Positions 30,828 through 44,376 of a DNA stretch of 64,000 nucleotides are shown one piece after another. A program made the translations under genes and the position numbers. The stretch's first letter is position 1. The number at the start of each line of letters is the position of its first letter. The stretch covers positions 1,722,001 to 1,786,000 of the forward strand of contig OW051494.1 of assembly GCA_932521035.1 (NCBI GenBank), read 5' to 3'. Source of the stretch: Oscheius dolichura (lineage: Eukaryota; Nematoda; Chromadorea; Rhabditida; Rhabditidae). Below the pieces are notes generated by a model that made no database searches, was not told the origin of the DNA, and was given only the letters and a program-made list of their open reading frames with translations.

Positions 30828-32444
30828 CTATTTGCCTCCGAAGATACCGTAGTCATAGTTGGGCATTCCGGCAGCATACGAGTCGACGTAGGCCTTATGC
30901 GACATCAAGGGTCTCATGGCAAATTTAATCTGTTTATAGTGGTCTTTTTGGCGGGAAATAGTGGAGAAAAAACCTCGGGAAGGTTCTGCATTCTGGCGAT
31001 GTAGGATCCCATCCGGGGATAGTGCAGTCCGGGGAAGTAACGGAACTGGCTGGTTGAGGTCAGGGTCAGCAGTTCAAGTCTCTCCAGGAATGGCCATATC
31101 ATGTAGTCAGCATAGCCGGGAAGACGTCCTGAATCCGTTGATACTGTATCAAAATGAAAAAAAAAATCATAAATATGCCATCAAAAGACTCCAGTTGCCA
31201 TAATATGTGCGAAAGTTGTTTCCATGGCGCAGCGGCGCGAAAGCGCGCCGTCCAGTAGCAAACGGTCGCGGGTTCAATCCCTGCCGTGGTCAGCTCATTT
31301 TTGCTTTTTTTGTTTCGCGCAAATGATCAAAAATCCTCCGGTCAAACCTCCATAAAAGCTGTCCTTGAGAAGATTTTCCGCATTCCTGAGTGCCTGATGC
31401 AGATTGTTGTCTGTTTGCCGTTGAGCTGATGGCGCTGAACTGCGGAAAAAGTCGAACAAGGCGTTCATCAGCTGAAATTTGTTTTTTCTTTGTTTATTTT
31501 CGGGATTACCGAGGACAACCGTTCTACGAGGATTTTCTGCTGGGCTTTTTCATAAGGATCCCGGGGGAGAATTGAACTGGAGGGGAAGACGTCATCCAAA
31601 TATTCGGCTAGCACGTTAGACTCCCAGAGAACTTGACCATTGACTTCTAGGGCAGGGATACGACCCAGTGGGGACTTGGCCAAGTACCAGGCTGGTCCCT
31701 TGTCGGGATTCACGTTTACTATTTCCACTCTAAACGGTTTTTCCAGGTTGAAAGAAGGAAAAGAGTGGGATTACAACCGAGTCCTGGTAGGGCGCATTTT
31801 CAGGCTAGCCGCCGCCTTGCTAAATGGCGCAGTGGTGGAGTGGCGCGTCTTGGCAGTAGAACATCGCGGGTTCGATCCCCCGCCGGGGTAAAACATTTTT
31901 GTTTTTTTTCTAATAATCAAAAACTACTGTAAAAGCGTCTAACTGGCCCGGACTCGGTTATAAAATCTGGAAAAATAACGGACGGGATGTTCTTCTTGGC
32001 CAGGTAGATGATAACCCTCTGTGCGTAGGGACAAAAGCGCATACTGTAGAGACGGTAGGTATTTGGTACCAAGTACGGTTCAAACGATCCTGAACGGGAG
32101 ATTATGGTATTTTCAGTTTCAAAATAATATTGGCGGCACCTGGATGAAGTGTCAATGAGTTGAGTCCTTTGATGTTGGAGCCAGGAGTACTGTAGCTGCT
32201 GAAACGGGGAGGAATAGCCTTGGTTCTTTGTTCAAAGGCCGGAAATGATGGCAGGGCCGGGTGGAATTGTGGTTGAGCGAAGACGTGGGTTTCATTATTC
32301 TGAAAATGGGAAAAATATTTCGGTTTTTTTCTAATATGTCAGTCAAAAAAACTGTTGTTACACAGTGCGGCTGCCAAAAAATGTCAGTTCTTGTTGACCA
32401 GTTGGCTGTTTTTGCCTTCAGGAGGGAACCCCCTTCCTGTTCAT
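30828..32444 (-). CDS. gsto: Glutathione S-transferase, omega class
   Basis: Glutathione-dependent thiol transferase/dehydroascorbate reductase family. Minus-strand exons 32430-32444 (low confidence start), 32140-32299, 31984-32089, 31510-31729, 31348-31471, 30974-31143 and 30828-30929; phases agree throughout and give 298 residues. The thioredoxin-fold domain has the omega catalytic cysteine in [11 protein letters not shown], then [10 protein letters not shown] (cis-Pro), [12 protein letters not shown] and [10 protein letters not shown]. The helical domain has [13 protein letters not shown] 50-residue N-terminal extension precedes the fold. The donor after IP (CC|GTCCGT) is weak but the only one fitting phase. 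Two tRNA-like units lie antisense in its introns. Confidence 0.9.
31219..31292 (+). ncRNA. tRNA-like Pol III-type unit 1
   Basis: Box A TGGCGCAGCGG (31225-31235) and box B GGTTCAATCC (31271-31280), then a T arm GCGGG/CCTGC, and TTTTTGCTTTTTTT downstream (about 31299). The acceptor arms do not pair as in a normal tRNA, so I call it tRNA-like. It lies in a gsto intron, antisense to the gene. Confidence 0.6.
31822..31892 (+). ncRNA. tRNA-like Pol III-type unit 2
   Basis: Box A TGGCGCAGTGG (31825-31835), box B GGTTCGATCC (31869-31878), end signal TTTTTGTTTTTTTT from about 31896. The 5' AAATGGCGCAGTGGTGGAG is shared with the unit at 53.88 kb. No cloverleaf acceptor stem. It lies in another gsto intron, antisense. 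Confidence 0.6.
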
Positions 32445-32807
32445 CTCACCCCTCCTCCTCCTCTCTCTGTAAACACTGGCTGAACCGGTGTTTTACCCGG
32501 ATTATGATCATTCGGAGACTTTTTAAGTCTGCTCGCCTATTTCGGCCTCTGCTCTTTGAAAAAAGGTCAAATAGAATAAAATTGACAATTAAAAAATAAT
32601 CGTATTTTGTGATCATTTGTAATCGGGTGACTGTTCCGAGACGGATCCATGTCCAAGAGAGCAAGCATGCACCCTCGGGGCGGCTCCTTCGGCTCGTTGT
32701 TTGTTTACTCAACGAGAGATGGTCTTTTCCTCTTCGTAGCTTCTGTTTTCAATATGTTGCACTTTTTTCGCTTCCGAGAAAAAAAATGAAGAAGACGAAC
32801 GACTCAC

Positions 32808-33155
32808 AACAACGGGAACCAGACCGTGCATGGCATTATCCACCACGACGTTGGCTAGCTGTGAAATGAACTGCATACATAGTGCAGCTGAATTGCTGCA
32901 ATTTCCTGCAGTTACTCCCATACCTAGAGAATTTTTTGCCTGAAAACAAATGAATTTAGATATGGTAAAAATAAGAGAAGAGAGCTCGGATGAAGAAGAG
33001 ATAAAAAGTGAGAACAAAGAAAATGAGTAGAGATGGACAGAAAGGCACGGGAGTGACGACAATGAACACCTGTTGGACAAGAGGACAAGGGTGATGGACA
33101 TGCTGACCAGTGAACTTTTTGAAAACTTGGACGAGAAGGTATTGAAATTCAAGAA
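32808..33155 (-). CDS. Unknown protein, two exons recognised (partial)
   Basis: Minus strand. Exon 32808-32939 follows TGTTTTCAG and ends at GTGAGT. It encodes 44 residues including AKNSLGMGVTAGNCSNSAAL and VVVDNAMHGLVPVV and looks clearly coding. A candidate preceding exon ends at a GTGTTC donor near 33066 with FKKFTGQHVHHPCPLVQQ, phase 0 with the next exon. I do not recognise the family; 5' and 3' ends are undetermined. Composition is A/T-richer than the genes to its left. Confidence 0.4.
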
Positions 33156-33996
33156 GACGAGAAGCTGTACTATTTGATCTAAAGAACAGTGTACGATAGT
33201 AAAAGAGATGAAAGAAGTGGAAAAATGAAGAGCAAATTGGCAAAGAAGAGTAAAAATTGAATAAAAATGATTCCAGTTCAATTTCTTGATCGTTTTTGCT
33301 TTTCAGTTGTACACAACATTTATGAACTTCAGTAGAGCTAAAAGATATGATAAAATGATAAAACAAATAAAATGAAATAATAAGAAAAACAGAGCCGAAA
33401 GGAAAAGAAAAGAAATAGGAAGCTTTAGACCTGAAGAATCTACTTATTATCCTAGATGCACCATTTCTTTTCCGAACTTTCTACCTCAAAATTGAAGAGA
33501 TAATTGAGAAGATAAGAGGCGATAAAGCGTAAGGCACATATTGAAATTGCAACCTGCCTCTCGTCTCCGCCGAGGGCAACACAGCGCCGTGAGCAGTGCA
33601 CGTGTGGTCTTCTCCGTTTATACTGACGGCAAACGAGACCGGTCGCCTCTGGGCGGAAAAAGCGGTCGGACAAGACGGAATCTGCCATGCTCCGTGGCGT
33701 CATTCAGAGGAGGCTGCTGCTGATCAAGAGACGGAGAGAAGAAAAGAGTGTGACTAAATTTTACGGGAATGACCATGACTGATGTTTGAGGCGAAAAAGA
33801 AGTTGGTCGAGGTGGTGAGTCAAAAATGATGAAGCAGAAGGCTTCCAACCAAAATTATAGGCAATTCGTTCTCTGCTCACACATATTGAATCATTTTGAT
33901 ACATCTAAATGGCACAAATAAATAAATAAAACTAATCCAATTGAGTAGCACAGTAATTTACGCCTTCGTGAAAAAAATAGACACAATACTGGCCGT

Positions 33997-34885
33997 TTAC
34001 TCGTTGGCTACTTTTCTGACCTTTGCGAGTCTCAAATGACCCTGTGCAAACATGAAGATGCTTCCTACTATAACAAAAAATGTTGTGAGAGCTAATGGAA
34101 ACAGGAACGCGATTATAATAGACCTCTAGGAGGAAATTTCAGTGCTCCGAGGAAGAAACACTCATGGGAACGAGACTGCCGTCGGTGGAGCCCCTATGGG
34201 CGGATCTTCTACCATGACCGCTGTTGGAGCCGCGCCCGGCGGACGTTCTACGATGACCGCTGTCGGCGCCCCCGCTGGTGGCGTGGTAAAGCAATGGAAA
34301 TGAAACATCAAGCAAAACCGAATCAAAAGAACAATTTTTCATAGCTAAAAGTGAAATTGATGAAGAAATATAGAAAGATAGGCGATATTGAATTGAAATA
34401 AAGGTAAATTGACTAAGAGAAAAAAGACCACGGCAGTGCGTTCACAGTACATACAAATTTTTTAAGAATGTGTTCTGAATCTTTTGCAAACAAAACCAAA
34501 AAGAAATGTAAATAGGATGATGCAATGAGCTTGCCACCTCTGCTCAACTGCTCGAAGACGAAGAAACAAGGAAACGATGTTGGCACGCCAGATTTTCGCT
34601 CAGCAAAAGGGAAGCGGTCAGGTGTGGGAGGTGAAAAGCTGATTAACCGCCTCGCAAAAGACGTTCTTTGTCACACAAAATTGGAAGTGAGAAGCAGTTT
34701 GAAGCAGCTTATTTGTCTAGAGAGCGAGTTACGAGTACGATGAGGAGAGACCAGAGGAGTCGCCGCTGGCTATTGTGTTGCCTTTCGGTCCAGGCGGGCT
34801 GCAGTAATCCCCCCTTATGAACAACATTGGAAGAAGAGAGATAAAGTTACCTTCTGATTGCTGGCAAAAGTAAAGTTGGCATGGT
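33997..34885 (-). CDS. Membrane protein C-terminal exons (partial)
   Basis: Minus-strand exons 34851-34885 (HANFTFASNQK, with an N-glycosylation-type NFT) and 33997-34125 join in phase 0. The last exon encodes one strong transmembrane helix (IIIAFLFPLALTTFFVIVG), a basic flank and a short tail ending VANE before TAA. This looks like the end of a type I membrane protein. Upstream exons may include an open stretch near 35275-35470 that ends at GTGAGT, but its phase does not fit well. The intron 34126-34850 carries a 109-bp fragment of the gene at 39.9 kb. Confidence 0.4.
34174..34282 (+). repeat. 109-bp copied fragment of the nested Gly/Ala-repeat gene
   Basis: Matches the reverse complement of 39886-39994 over its full 109 bp by eye (for example CATGACCGCTGTTGGAGCCG and CCCGGCGGACGTTCTACGAT). 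It carries about one and a half coding repeats (STMTAVGAAPGGR). It lies in an A/T-rich intron, in inverted orientation to the source gene 5.6 kb away. Confidence 0.85.
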
Positions 34886-36402
34886 CTAAAAATAAAAAAA
34901 ATACGAGTGGTAATTAGAGAAGCTGCAAATTCACTAGCGCGAGCAAGTTCACAAGAATTGATACAGCTTTGAATGAAACTAAATGGTTACGTTTCTCTCT
35001 TGCTTTTATTCTTTTTTTTCTTTCTAAAGATATTTTTCAGAAAAGCAGAAGAAAAAAATAGCAAGAACAACAAGGGGCACATGCATACTGGAAGAAAACC
35101 AGCGCATAGGCAATTTTGCAAGTTTTGAACAATTTTTCAGGAGAACTTGAAAAATAACAAGATTCTCCAAATTTACTAGTGTGAAAAGTTTGCAAATAGC
35201 TACGAAATTGAGACTGAAACCGTGCTTGCTAAGCTGCTTTTGCTCCAAGTCTCCCCCCGTATTGCACTCACCCAACAAAAGAAGGCTCAGCCTTTTTTGG
35301 GACGGTAGGATTGCGTTTCAGTTCAAGTGTATGCAACGACGGTCGCCACCTAGCCAGAGGGTAAACTGTCAAGAAATGCGACAGCGGATTAGCATGAGCC
35401 TCAAGGCGATAGCGTGTCGTCGGGTAGCGGCCCGGTTGCTTACATCCTCGGTGAGCACACACACACATCGCTTTTGATACTGGTGGTCAACTAGGACCAG
35501 TAATAAACAATGGCCAGCTTGTATGTAGCCCGCAGCGCCGGGCGAGAACTTCTCCGTGAAGATTGCTCATACTTCACGTCGGACAAGAATAGCAGGTCTT
35601 TTTTTCCGTGAAGCCTCTTGTGTTTAGACAAACATTCTTTCCATAATATGTGAGCTGATCACGCATGACGATTTCCAGCCAATCTTCAAGAAGAAAAATG
35701 CAAATAATTGCTTCGTCTAAAAAATATAAAAAATTAGACCGTCTCGTGGTTTTTATCTCTCTCCAAATGAAACATTTCCGCAACATGAGTGGCCACGGCG
35801 ATGGATAAGTGAGAGACACGTGTGTGAGCAAAGAAACAACAGCCAGACGTCTCACGAAGTCACTAGAAGCTAATTTTTCTTCTTGCAAATGAAAAAGACT
35901 GCTTCTGTATGTCTCTCCAGTTAGAATTCATCTCTTCTTTGATAAATAACTGCTGTAAATGTAGCCTTGTTTTACAACCATTTTTCTATACGTTCATTGC
36001 TTGAAAAATCATATTTCAAGTCGGGTTCTTTTTAATTTTGCAACCTTTGTCAGAGAAATCTAACAATCTCTACATTTTTTGAAGGGGAAACGTGCGATTC
36101 GACCATTTGAACGGGTGCCAAAACGTGGTCGTGTCAAGACCTTGGCGGCGTCTACCGTGTGCCCGGGCGGTCTTCTCTTTCACTTCGACTCGAACTCGAC
36201 AGATTTTTACTTTTCTGTGAACTTGCCATGTGGTTTTTTCTAATTTTGCACAAAGTTTCTTCGACTAATTACATTTATTTTATTGCTTATGCAATAACTA
36301 ATTGGTGCATATAATTGCAGCATGTATTTGAATGACTCTCTTCATAAATTTTATGTGGAATGTGCTGATAATTGTAGTTTTATTTTCAGGGTACAAACTA
36401 AG
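34886..36402. other. Intergenic, upstream of ATP synthase beta
   Basis: No gene firmly supported. A minus-strand open stretch at 35268-35468 ending at a GTGAGT donor is a possible exon. The segment just before 36403 has TTTTCAGGGTACAAACTAAG, an acceptor-like site suited to trans-splicing or to a 5' UTR intron. Confidence 0.4.
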
Positions 36403-38365
<1,963 letters not shown>

Positions 38366-38627
38366 ACACCATCATTTTAGTATTTTTGTTTTGGTTGAGA
38401 GTAGCGATAAATTTAAATGTATAGCCTTTGTTATTAGTAAGCTGTCTTCTCAAGCCGTGTTATACGACTATCTGTTGTGTAAGATTGTTTAGGTTCATGG
38501 ACAACCACAAAAAAATCATAAAAATTTATAATTTTCTTTGTTCCTTCTCGAGTAATACAGTAGTTGAAGCGGTAATATTAGTTGAATGGATTGGTGTAAC
38601 TTGGTTTCTTCATTGACTTCTTTTAGT

Positions 38628-41600
38628 ATGAGCAATTCCACAAAGAAGCATAAAAAGAAGACTATGCCTCTAGGAGCTCGTACAGCAGATATGGGCTCTT
38701 CAACTTCACCTAGAGCCGATACCGTTTCTCCGACGAAAAGTTTTGACTATAGTGCATTGATTCCAAGAGATGTTGATCAGAAAACAAGAGAAATAATGGA
38801 GGTTTTCTTTCTTTAGTGTTGATGCGAGGCTCTTTTTTAGAAATATTTTCGCAATGAAGCTCTCGATGTGAATGAGAAAACTGAAGCGTTTGATAATTTT
38901 CTTCTAGCTGTACGAAAAGAGCAAGACGAAGTGGTACGCTTCTTTACTTATAGACTTACGTATCATTTATAGGAAAGAGGAGAGCGTGAAAATGCTATTG
39001 CCAAAGCAGCAAAAGAAGCCGAAACTAAAAGACAAATGGAAACGTTCGGCTTCGTTCCACATCCGAACCATTTGTCGGAAGACCGACAGCGCATAAATGT
39101 TGGTTGGATGGCAAGCAGAGTAGACTGTGACGATGCTACTGACGAGTATGTGGCCAATTTTAATTAATACTACCAGTTTCAGAAAAATAGCTCCGTTCTG
39201 TCAAAAATTAGGTTGTCTAATGTACAATTTTGTTAGCTACCCAATAGGAGGAATGAAAAGAGGGTATTGGAGTCCAGAAAAGTATGTTCAAGTTAATATC
39301 ATGAACACGTAAGAGAATAAGTATAAAACGGGAAAAACGGCGCGTAGACAACAATGTATCTCGTTATCTACGCGAAAAAGCGTTGACACACTGCCGCCTC
39401 TTTTTATTACAGATCTACTTGGGAGCGAAGTAGGCAGATGTAGCTCCGCCGCCAGCGCCTCCGCCTCCAGCACCCATGTAGACTGATTGACCGGGAATTC
39501 CACCAGCAGAGGCTCCCCCAGTTTTGGGGACACCGCCACCTGTAGCGCCTCCAGGGGCTCCAAAGTAGCAGGACGTGGCTCCGCTTCCACCACCGCCGGT
39601 AACACCAAAGTAGGCAGACTGGGCTCCTCCTCCACCAGCTCCAGCAGGGGCTCCACCACCGTATCCTCCAGCGGGGGCACCACCACCATAACCTCCAGAG
39701 GGAGCTCCTCCAACAGCGGTCATCGTTGACGAGCCTCCAACAGCTCCAACGGCAGTCATGGTGGAAGATCCTCCCACAGGAGCGCCGACAGCGGTCATAG
39801 TAGAACGTCCTCCGGGAGCAGCTCCAACAGCGGTCATGGTGGACTGTCCTCCAGGGGCGGCGCCCACAGCAGTCATCGTAGACGAGCCACCAGCGGGGGC
39901 GCCGACAGCGGTCATCGTAGAACGTCCGCCGGGCGCGGCTCCAACAGCGGTCATGGTAGAAGATCCGCCCATAGGGGCTCCACCGACGGCAGTCATAGTT
40001 GAGGATCCTCCACCAGGAGCGCCGCCAACAGCAGTCATCGTTGAGCGTCCTCCAGCAGGGGCTCCACCAACCGCAGTTATAGTTGAAGAACCGCCGTAGG
40101 GTGCGGGCGGGGGCGGGGCACATCCACCGGACGAGACGGGTGTAGCGCCAACGGTAAAGTATGCGCTCTGGGCAGGGCCAGCGCCGCCTATTAACCACGA
40201 AAGTAAACACGAAAGCAAAGGAAATCAACAATAATCAACAGTAACAAATAAACACGAAAGTTAAACAAATAAAATCACCTTGGGTAACGCCGAAGTAGGC
40301 GCTAGTGGCGCCCGCACCACCAGTCGAAGCCAGCGCACCTCCAGCCGTCTTTCCGCCGCCGCCTGCCGGGCCTCCACCAACACCGAAATAGGCACTTTGC
40401 GCGGGTGCGGCTCCACCACCGACTCCGAAGTAAGCAGACGTCATTATGATTTTAATGCAATGGTCGGCGGTATATCTAAGAATTTTTTAAGCCGCTTAGG
40501 GGATTTGGGGCCCCTAGGGGGAATAGCATAATTAATTACACGCGAAAGTTAGAATGTAGAACAAATTTTTATTGCTAATTGTTTCAACTTTTCAGAAACG
40601 ATAAAGGATCGTATGTTGCACCTCATATATGGCTACCGGATGTGCAGCTGCAAAATCATCTTTGGGAAACTTATGTCAATGGCAGTGTTTCTACATGGAT
40701 TGATTGTGATTCAGAAGACGAAACTTTTGCTGCGTTCTGTGCTGCTGAACTTATAAAGGTTTCTCTTTTTGTCGTGCGTTTAATAAATAATTTAGGAGTT
40801 GAACTATGCTATTTATTTGGGAATGCGCAGTATTGTTATAACACTTCGCCGTTCTGCCTCTCCTAAGTTAGCAGCAGTTGTTAATAGATGGTTGTGGACT
40901 AAACAAAATAATGCAGCGTATATATTACTTTTATTTCATATATATTTTTTAGAATATGGATATTTATTCCTACGAGCCCAGACAGATTTGAGAATAACAA
41001 CGAGAATAAAGAATGTTGGGAAATCTGGGCAGATTTTCGAAAACAATGTTCTAATTTTGGACCTCATCGACTTAATGGTTTGTTTAATTATCTGCGTCTG
41101 TAAATGAATTTCAGTTGGACTCATTATAAGTGATGACATAGACGATGAATTCATTGATAGCAGGTTGGATCGATGGTTAGCTGAACCAGTGGGTGTTTTT
41201 CTAATTGAGGCTTCGGCGTTTATTACCGGAGAAGACCCTACAGAAGTAGATTTATGCCCGTGAGTACTTTAGCCGGGCTTACTTGATTTATTGATGGATA
41301 TTTTACTTATTGAAGGGAACTCTACTTATAGTAGTTTTTCATAATCATTTTTTTGAATTTCAGACCGCATGAAGCTCTCTTGCAACGACTATGGACGTCC
41401 GACTCACTTCGTATTCTTGTCCGAGGATCACAAAATACCGAGTCTTCTGCGCAAAACAAGTTAGCATTTGTTAATGTATGTCAGTATTTATCTGTTTAAT
41501 AAGTATCTTTTTCAGTCGTGCAGAGAAACGGTGAAATATGTTGAGAAACCTAAAGTTGGAATATTCGAAAATATAGATTTTCTCGACGTTCTTCAAACGC

Positions 41601-43030
41601 CTCTTCAGCCTTTAGCCGAAAACTTGGACTCTGGAATTTATAACACATTCGAGCAGGATAGAGTTAAATACGATTCGTAAGTTTGCTCATTTATAGTTAA
41701 AATAATATTATTTAAGTTATCAAGCCGCTATTGAACAAGCACTAATAGATCTAGCCGATGTTCGTGATAAACCGGAAACCTTAGTATTATATGTTCTTGG
41801 AGCTGGTCGAGGTCCATTAATGAACGCTGCTATCCAAGCTGAACGGAAGTTTAACGATAAATATAGAGGAAAAAAGAATCGTCTGCAAATGCAACTTTTC
41901 GCAGTAGAAAAAAATCCGAATGCATTGGTAACTTTACAATATGTCAATAAAGTAGGGTTCGTTTTATTCTTTTTTACCAATAAATACATTTATTCGTTTA
42001 GGTGGAGAGGGCGAGTTAAAATTATTGAAGGAGACATGCGAAAATTGAACGAAAATGAAGAATTTCTTGCATGCCCCAAGCCGGATGTCATTGTTTCAGA
42101 ATTATTAGGATCTTTCGGAGATAACGAGGTTCGTTTTTTTTTTTTGCTATTTTATATATTCTTTATTTTAGCTTTCCCCGGAATGTCTTGATGGCGTTAC
42201 ATTTTTCTTGAAACCAACTACAGTATGTATTCCTTATTCATATACTAGTTATGCTGCTCCAATTATGTCGTGCTATCTTCATCAAAATATACGAGCGTGT
42301 ACTCGAAGCTATTGGAGTAAAGGTCTTCCTGGAGTTGGTCGAGAAGATATTACACACGAAGAAGATGGATCGTATAGTCATAAATATCAGTAAGCTACTT
42401 ATTTTTTCTGATATTATATTTTTAGCACAACGAAGGTAGATTCTAACTTGGACCAATTGTACGTTGTTTATCTAAGGCATTACTGCCCTCTTGCCGAAAC
42501 AGAGCCCGTTTTTACATTTGATCATCCTAATACTGATGAGCAAAGTAATGAAAGGCAAACTAGGATTACGTTTGATAGCTTTACTATGCCATCAGAAGTT
42601 TGTTTATTATTTTTCTCTTGAAAATGTTCATTTAGATTATGGGTTTTGCTGGATATTTTAGCCTAAAGCTTTACAAAGACATAATGATCTCGATTGAACC
42701 AAAGACTCACACACATCAAATGTATAGCTGGTTTTCTGCAGTTATACCTCTTAGGCAAATGGAGAGGATTTATCCTGGCGATAAGGTTTGTTGTTTTGTT
42801 TCATATAATGCGATATTTGTTTAGGTAACATTAGATATTAAACGAAAAGTGGATTCTGGAGGAGTTTGGTATGAATGGTTCGCCGAAATTGAAGTTAGTT
42901 GTTATGCGTACTATCTTATTTCCATTTTCAGAGCAAGAATGGTAATATACGAAAGTCGATACTGCAGAATGAGAATGGAGTTAACAACTACTTGAGATTT
43001 TTCGATACCGGTGTGAAGCAGAGTACATAA
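38628..43030 (+). CDS. prmt-5: Protein arginine methyltransferase 5 (PRMT5)
   Basis: Symmetric-dimethylarginine methyltransferase. Seventeen exons: 38628-38801, 38841-38933, 38973-39145, 39183-39281, 40596-40758, 40796-40917, 40953-41077, 41115-41259, 41364-41475, 41516-41676, 41717-41956, 42002-42128, 42172-42389, 42426-42597, 42636-42785, 42825-42893 and 42932-43030; 813 residues. After an N-terminal extension of about 125 residues come the TIM-barrel domain, TPLQPLAENLDSGIYNTFEQ, the SAM motif VLGAGRGPL, the catalytic double-E loop SELLGSFGDNELSPE, and the beta-barrel end VWYEWFAEIE. The start follows CTTTTAGT, a trans-splice-like acceptor. Intron 4 (1.3 kb) contains an antisense gene. Confidence 0.96.
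39415..40444 (-). CDS. Gly/Ala-rich repeat protein nested in a PRMT5 intron
   Basis: Minus-strand exons 40279-40444 and 39415-40187 give 312 residues of low complexity. The N terminus MTSAYFGVGGG is followed by several (Q/T)SAYFGV repeats, then about nine repeats of the form STMTAVGxAPxGG, a GYGGGAPAGG stretch, and a C terminus ending TSAYFAPK. There is no signal peptide or membrane helix, and no family recognised; a structural or cuticle-like role is only a guess. GC-rich codons contrast with the A/T-rich host gene. The whole gene lies inside PRMT5 intron 39282-40595, opposite strand. A 109-bp piece is copied at 34.2 kb. Confidence 0.75.
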
Positions 43031-43202
43031 TATAGAATTTGCCGTTGTGAATAATTGTTGTTGATTTTTGATACTGTTATAAATTGTTATTTTCTTAAAA
43101 TTTTGGGGGTTTTCGCTTGTTTATTATCGAGATCACATATCTACGTCTCCGTTAGAGATATAATTTTTTCTACCTTCATTTTCTTCTAACTTTTTTTTAG
43201 AA

Positions 43203-44156
43203 ATGGCAACTGCTGGTGCGAGCAGAATATTACAAAGTGAACTTGTCCGAGTTCAACCATGTCGTTTGATGGGACGACGTACTCCAAAACCAGGAAAACC
43301 CCCAATTCTTCCTCCCTCCAAGAAGGTTTGTAATTATTTTTATATTATATTTAGAATATATAAATTTATAGCAATGAATTTTATAGGTATTGTATCGGGT
43401 TGTTCATGTCCCATGGCAAAAACCTGAAGAAGTAAAAGAGTTATTGTGGAGAAGAATTGCTTATAATAACGCTGCAACATCACTTAGAGACGTAAGCAAT
43501 TTGCATATAATTGAATTGAATTGTTTCAGGTATTTAAAGCAGAGTTACAACAAACAGCAGATGCTGGACAAGGCCTTGAATCAATGAGGGAGGCAGAAGA
43601 AACCGAGTTTAACCAACTGATTCGAGACAACGAAGAATTGAACGAGCAGAAGGTACGATTCTTTTTATTGCAATTCACATTTATTTATAGGCAGCTGCTA
43701 GAGCAGAAAGAGATAAAGAAGAATGGAAGAAAACTAAATTAGAAATTTTGCTTGAAATTGAAGAGTCGTTACAGAAGCAGCGATCTATTGCAGCTGAAGC
43801 TACCGAAGAAGTAAGTTATTGCTTATTTCTTTGTATTTCATTTTATCCCCCATATCAACTAATTTTTCAGGTTCGTGCAGCAATTGAAAGAAGCGTTAAT
43901 TTTGTTAATAAAGATAATTTGGAAGCTAAAATACTTGAGGCCTTAGAACATCCTACTGTCTACGATTTTGCTATTGATAAACAAGGAAATAAGGTTTCAT
44001 CTTCTTTTCATCTTTTTACTTATACGATTTTTCCAGTTTATGGATCCTCTACCAGTAAAATATCAAGAAGGAGTTCCCACTCGCCAAAAAGGCCGTCTTT
44101 ATGACAAAACGCTTGGCTCACCAGAACACTTGGTATCGGAGAAGGCTGTTGCCTAG
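43203..44156 (+). CDS. mrps-26: Mitochondrial ribosomal protein S26
   Basis: Small-subunit mitoribosomal protein. Exons 43203-43325, 43387-43491, 43530-43652, 43691-43810, 43871-43993 and 44037-44156 give 237 residues. A long charged helical region (residues about 75-165) leads to SVNFVNKDNLEAKILEAL and TVYDFAIDKQG, matching the conserved end of animal MRPS26. The start follows CTTTTTTTTAGAA, an acceptor with no upstream exon in frame, 173 bp after the PRMT5 stop, which is operon-like. Confidence 0.85.
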
Positions 44157-44376
44157 ACTATCCTACACTGTACCTGATAAGTCAAGAGGCCACCTCCAGC
44201 GATCGATTGTTTATTTCTACACGCGGGTGTATCAGTTGGACTTTCGGCGCGCCTTTGTAATTAGATGGCGTTAGTTAGGCTTTTTTAAGTTTGTTCGCTT
44301 TATAATAATAAATATTGGTTATCTTCTCTCAAACATTTGAGTATTCAGTGGATTTCAACCTCTTAGTTTTCAGTGT

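Noticed and set aside
31219-31292. Calling the tRNA-like units functional tRNAs
   Set aside because: Box A and B are good, but acceptor stems do not pair and anticodon arms are irregular or absent.
39407-40231. Arg/Trp-rich antisense and alternative frames over the nested repeat gene
   Set aside because: Repetitive GC-rich coding sequence keeps all frames open; the STMTAVG frame has splice-phase agreement and a start.
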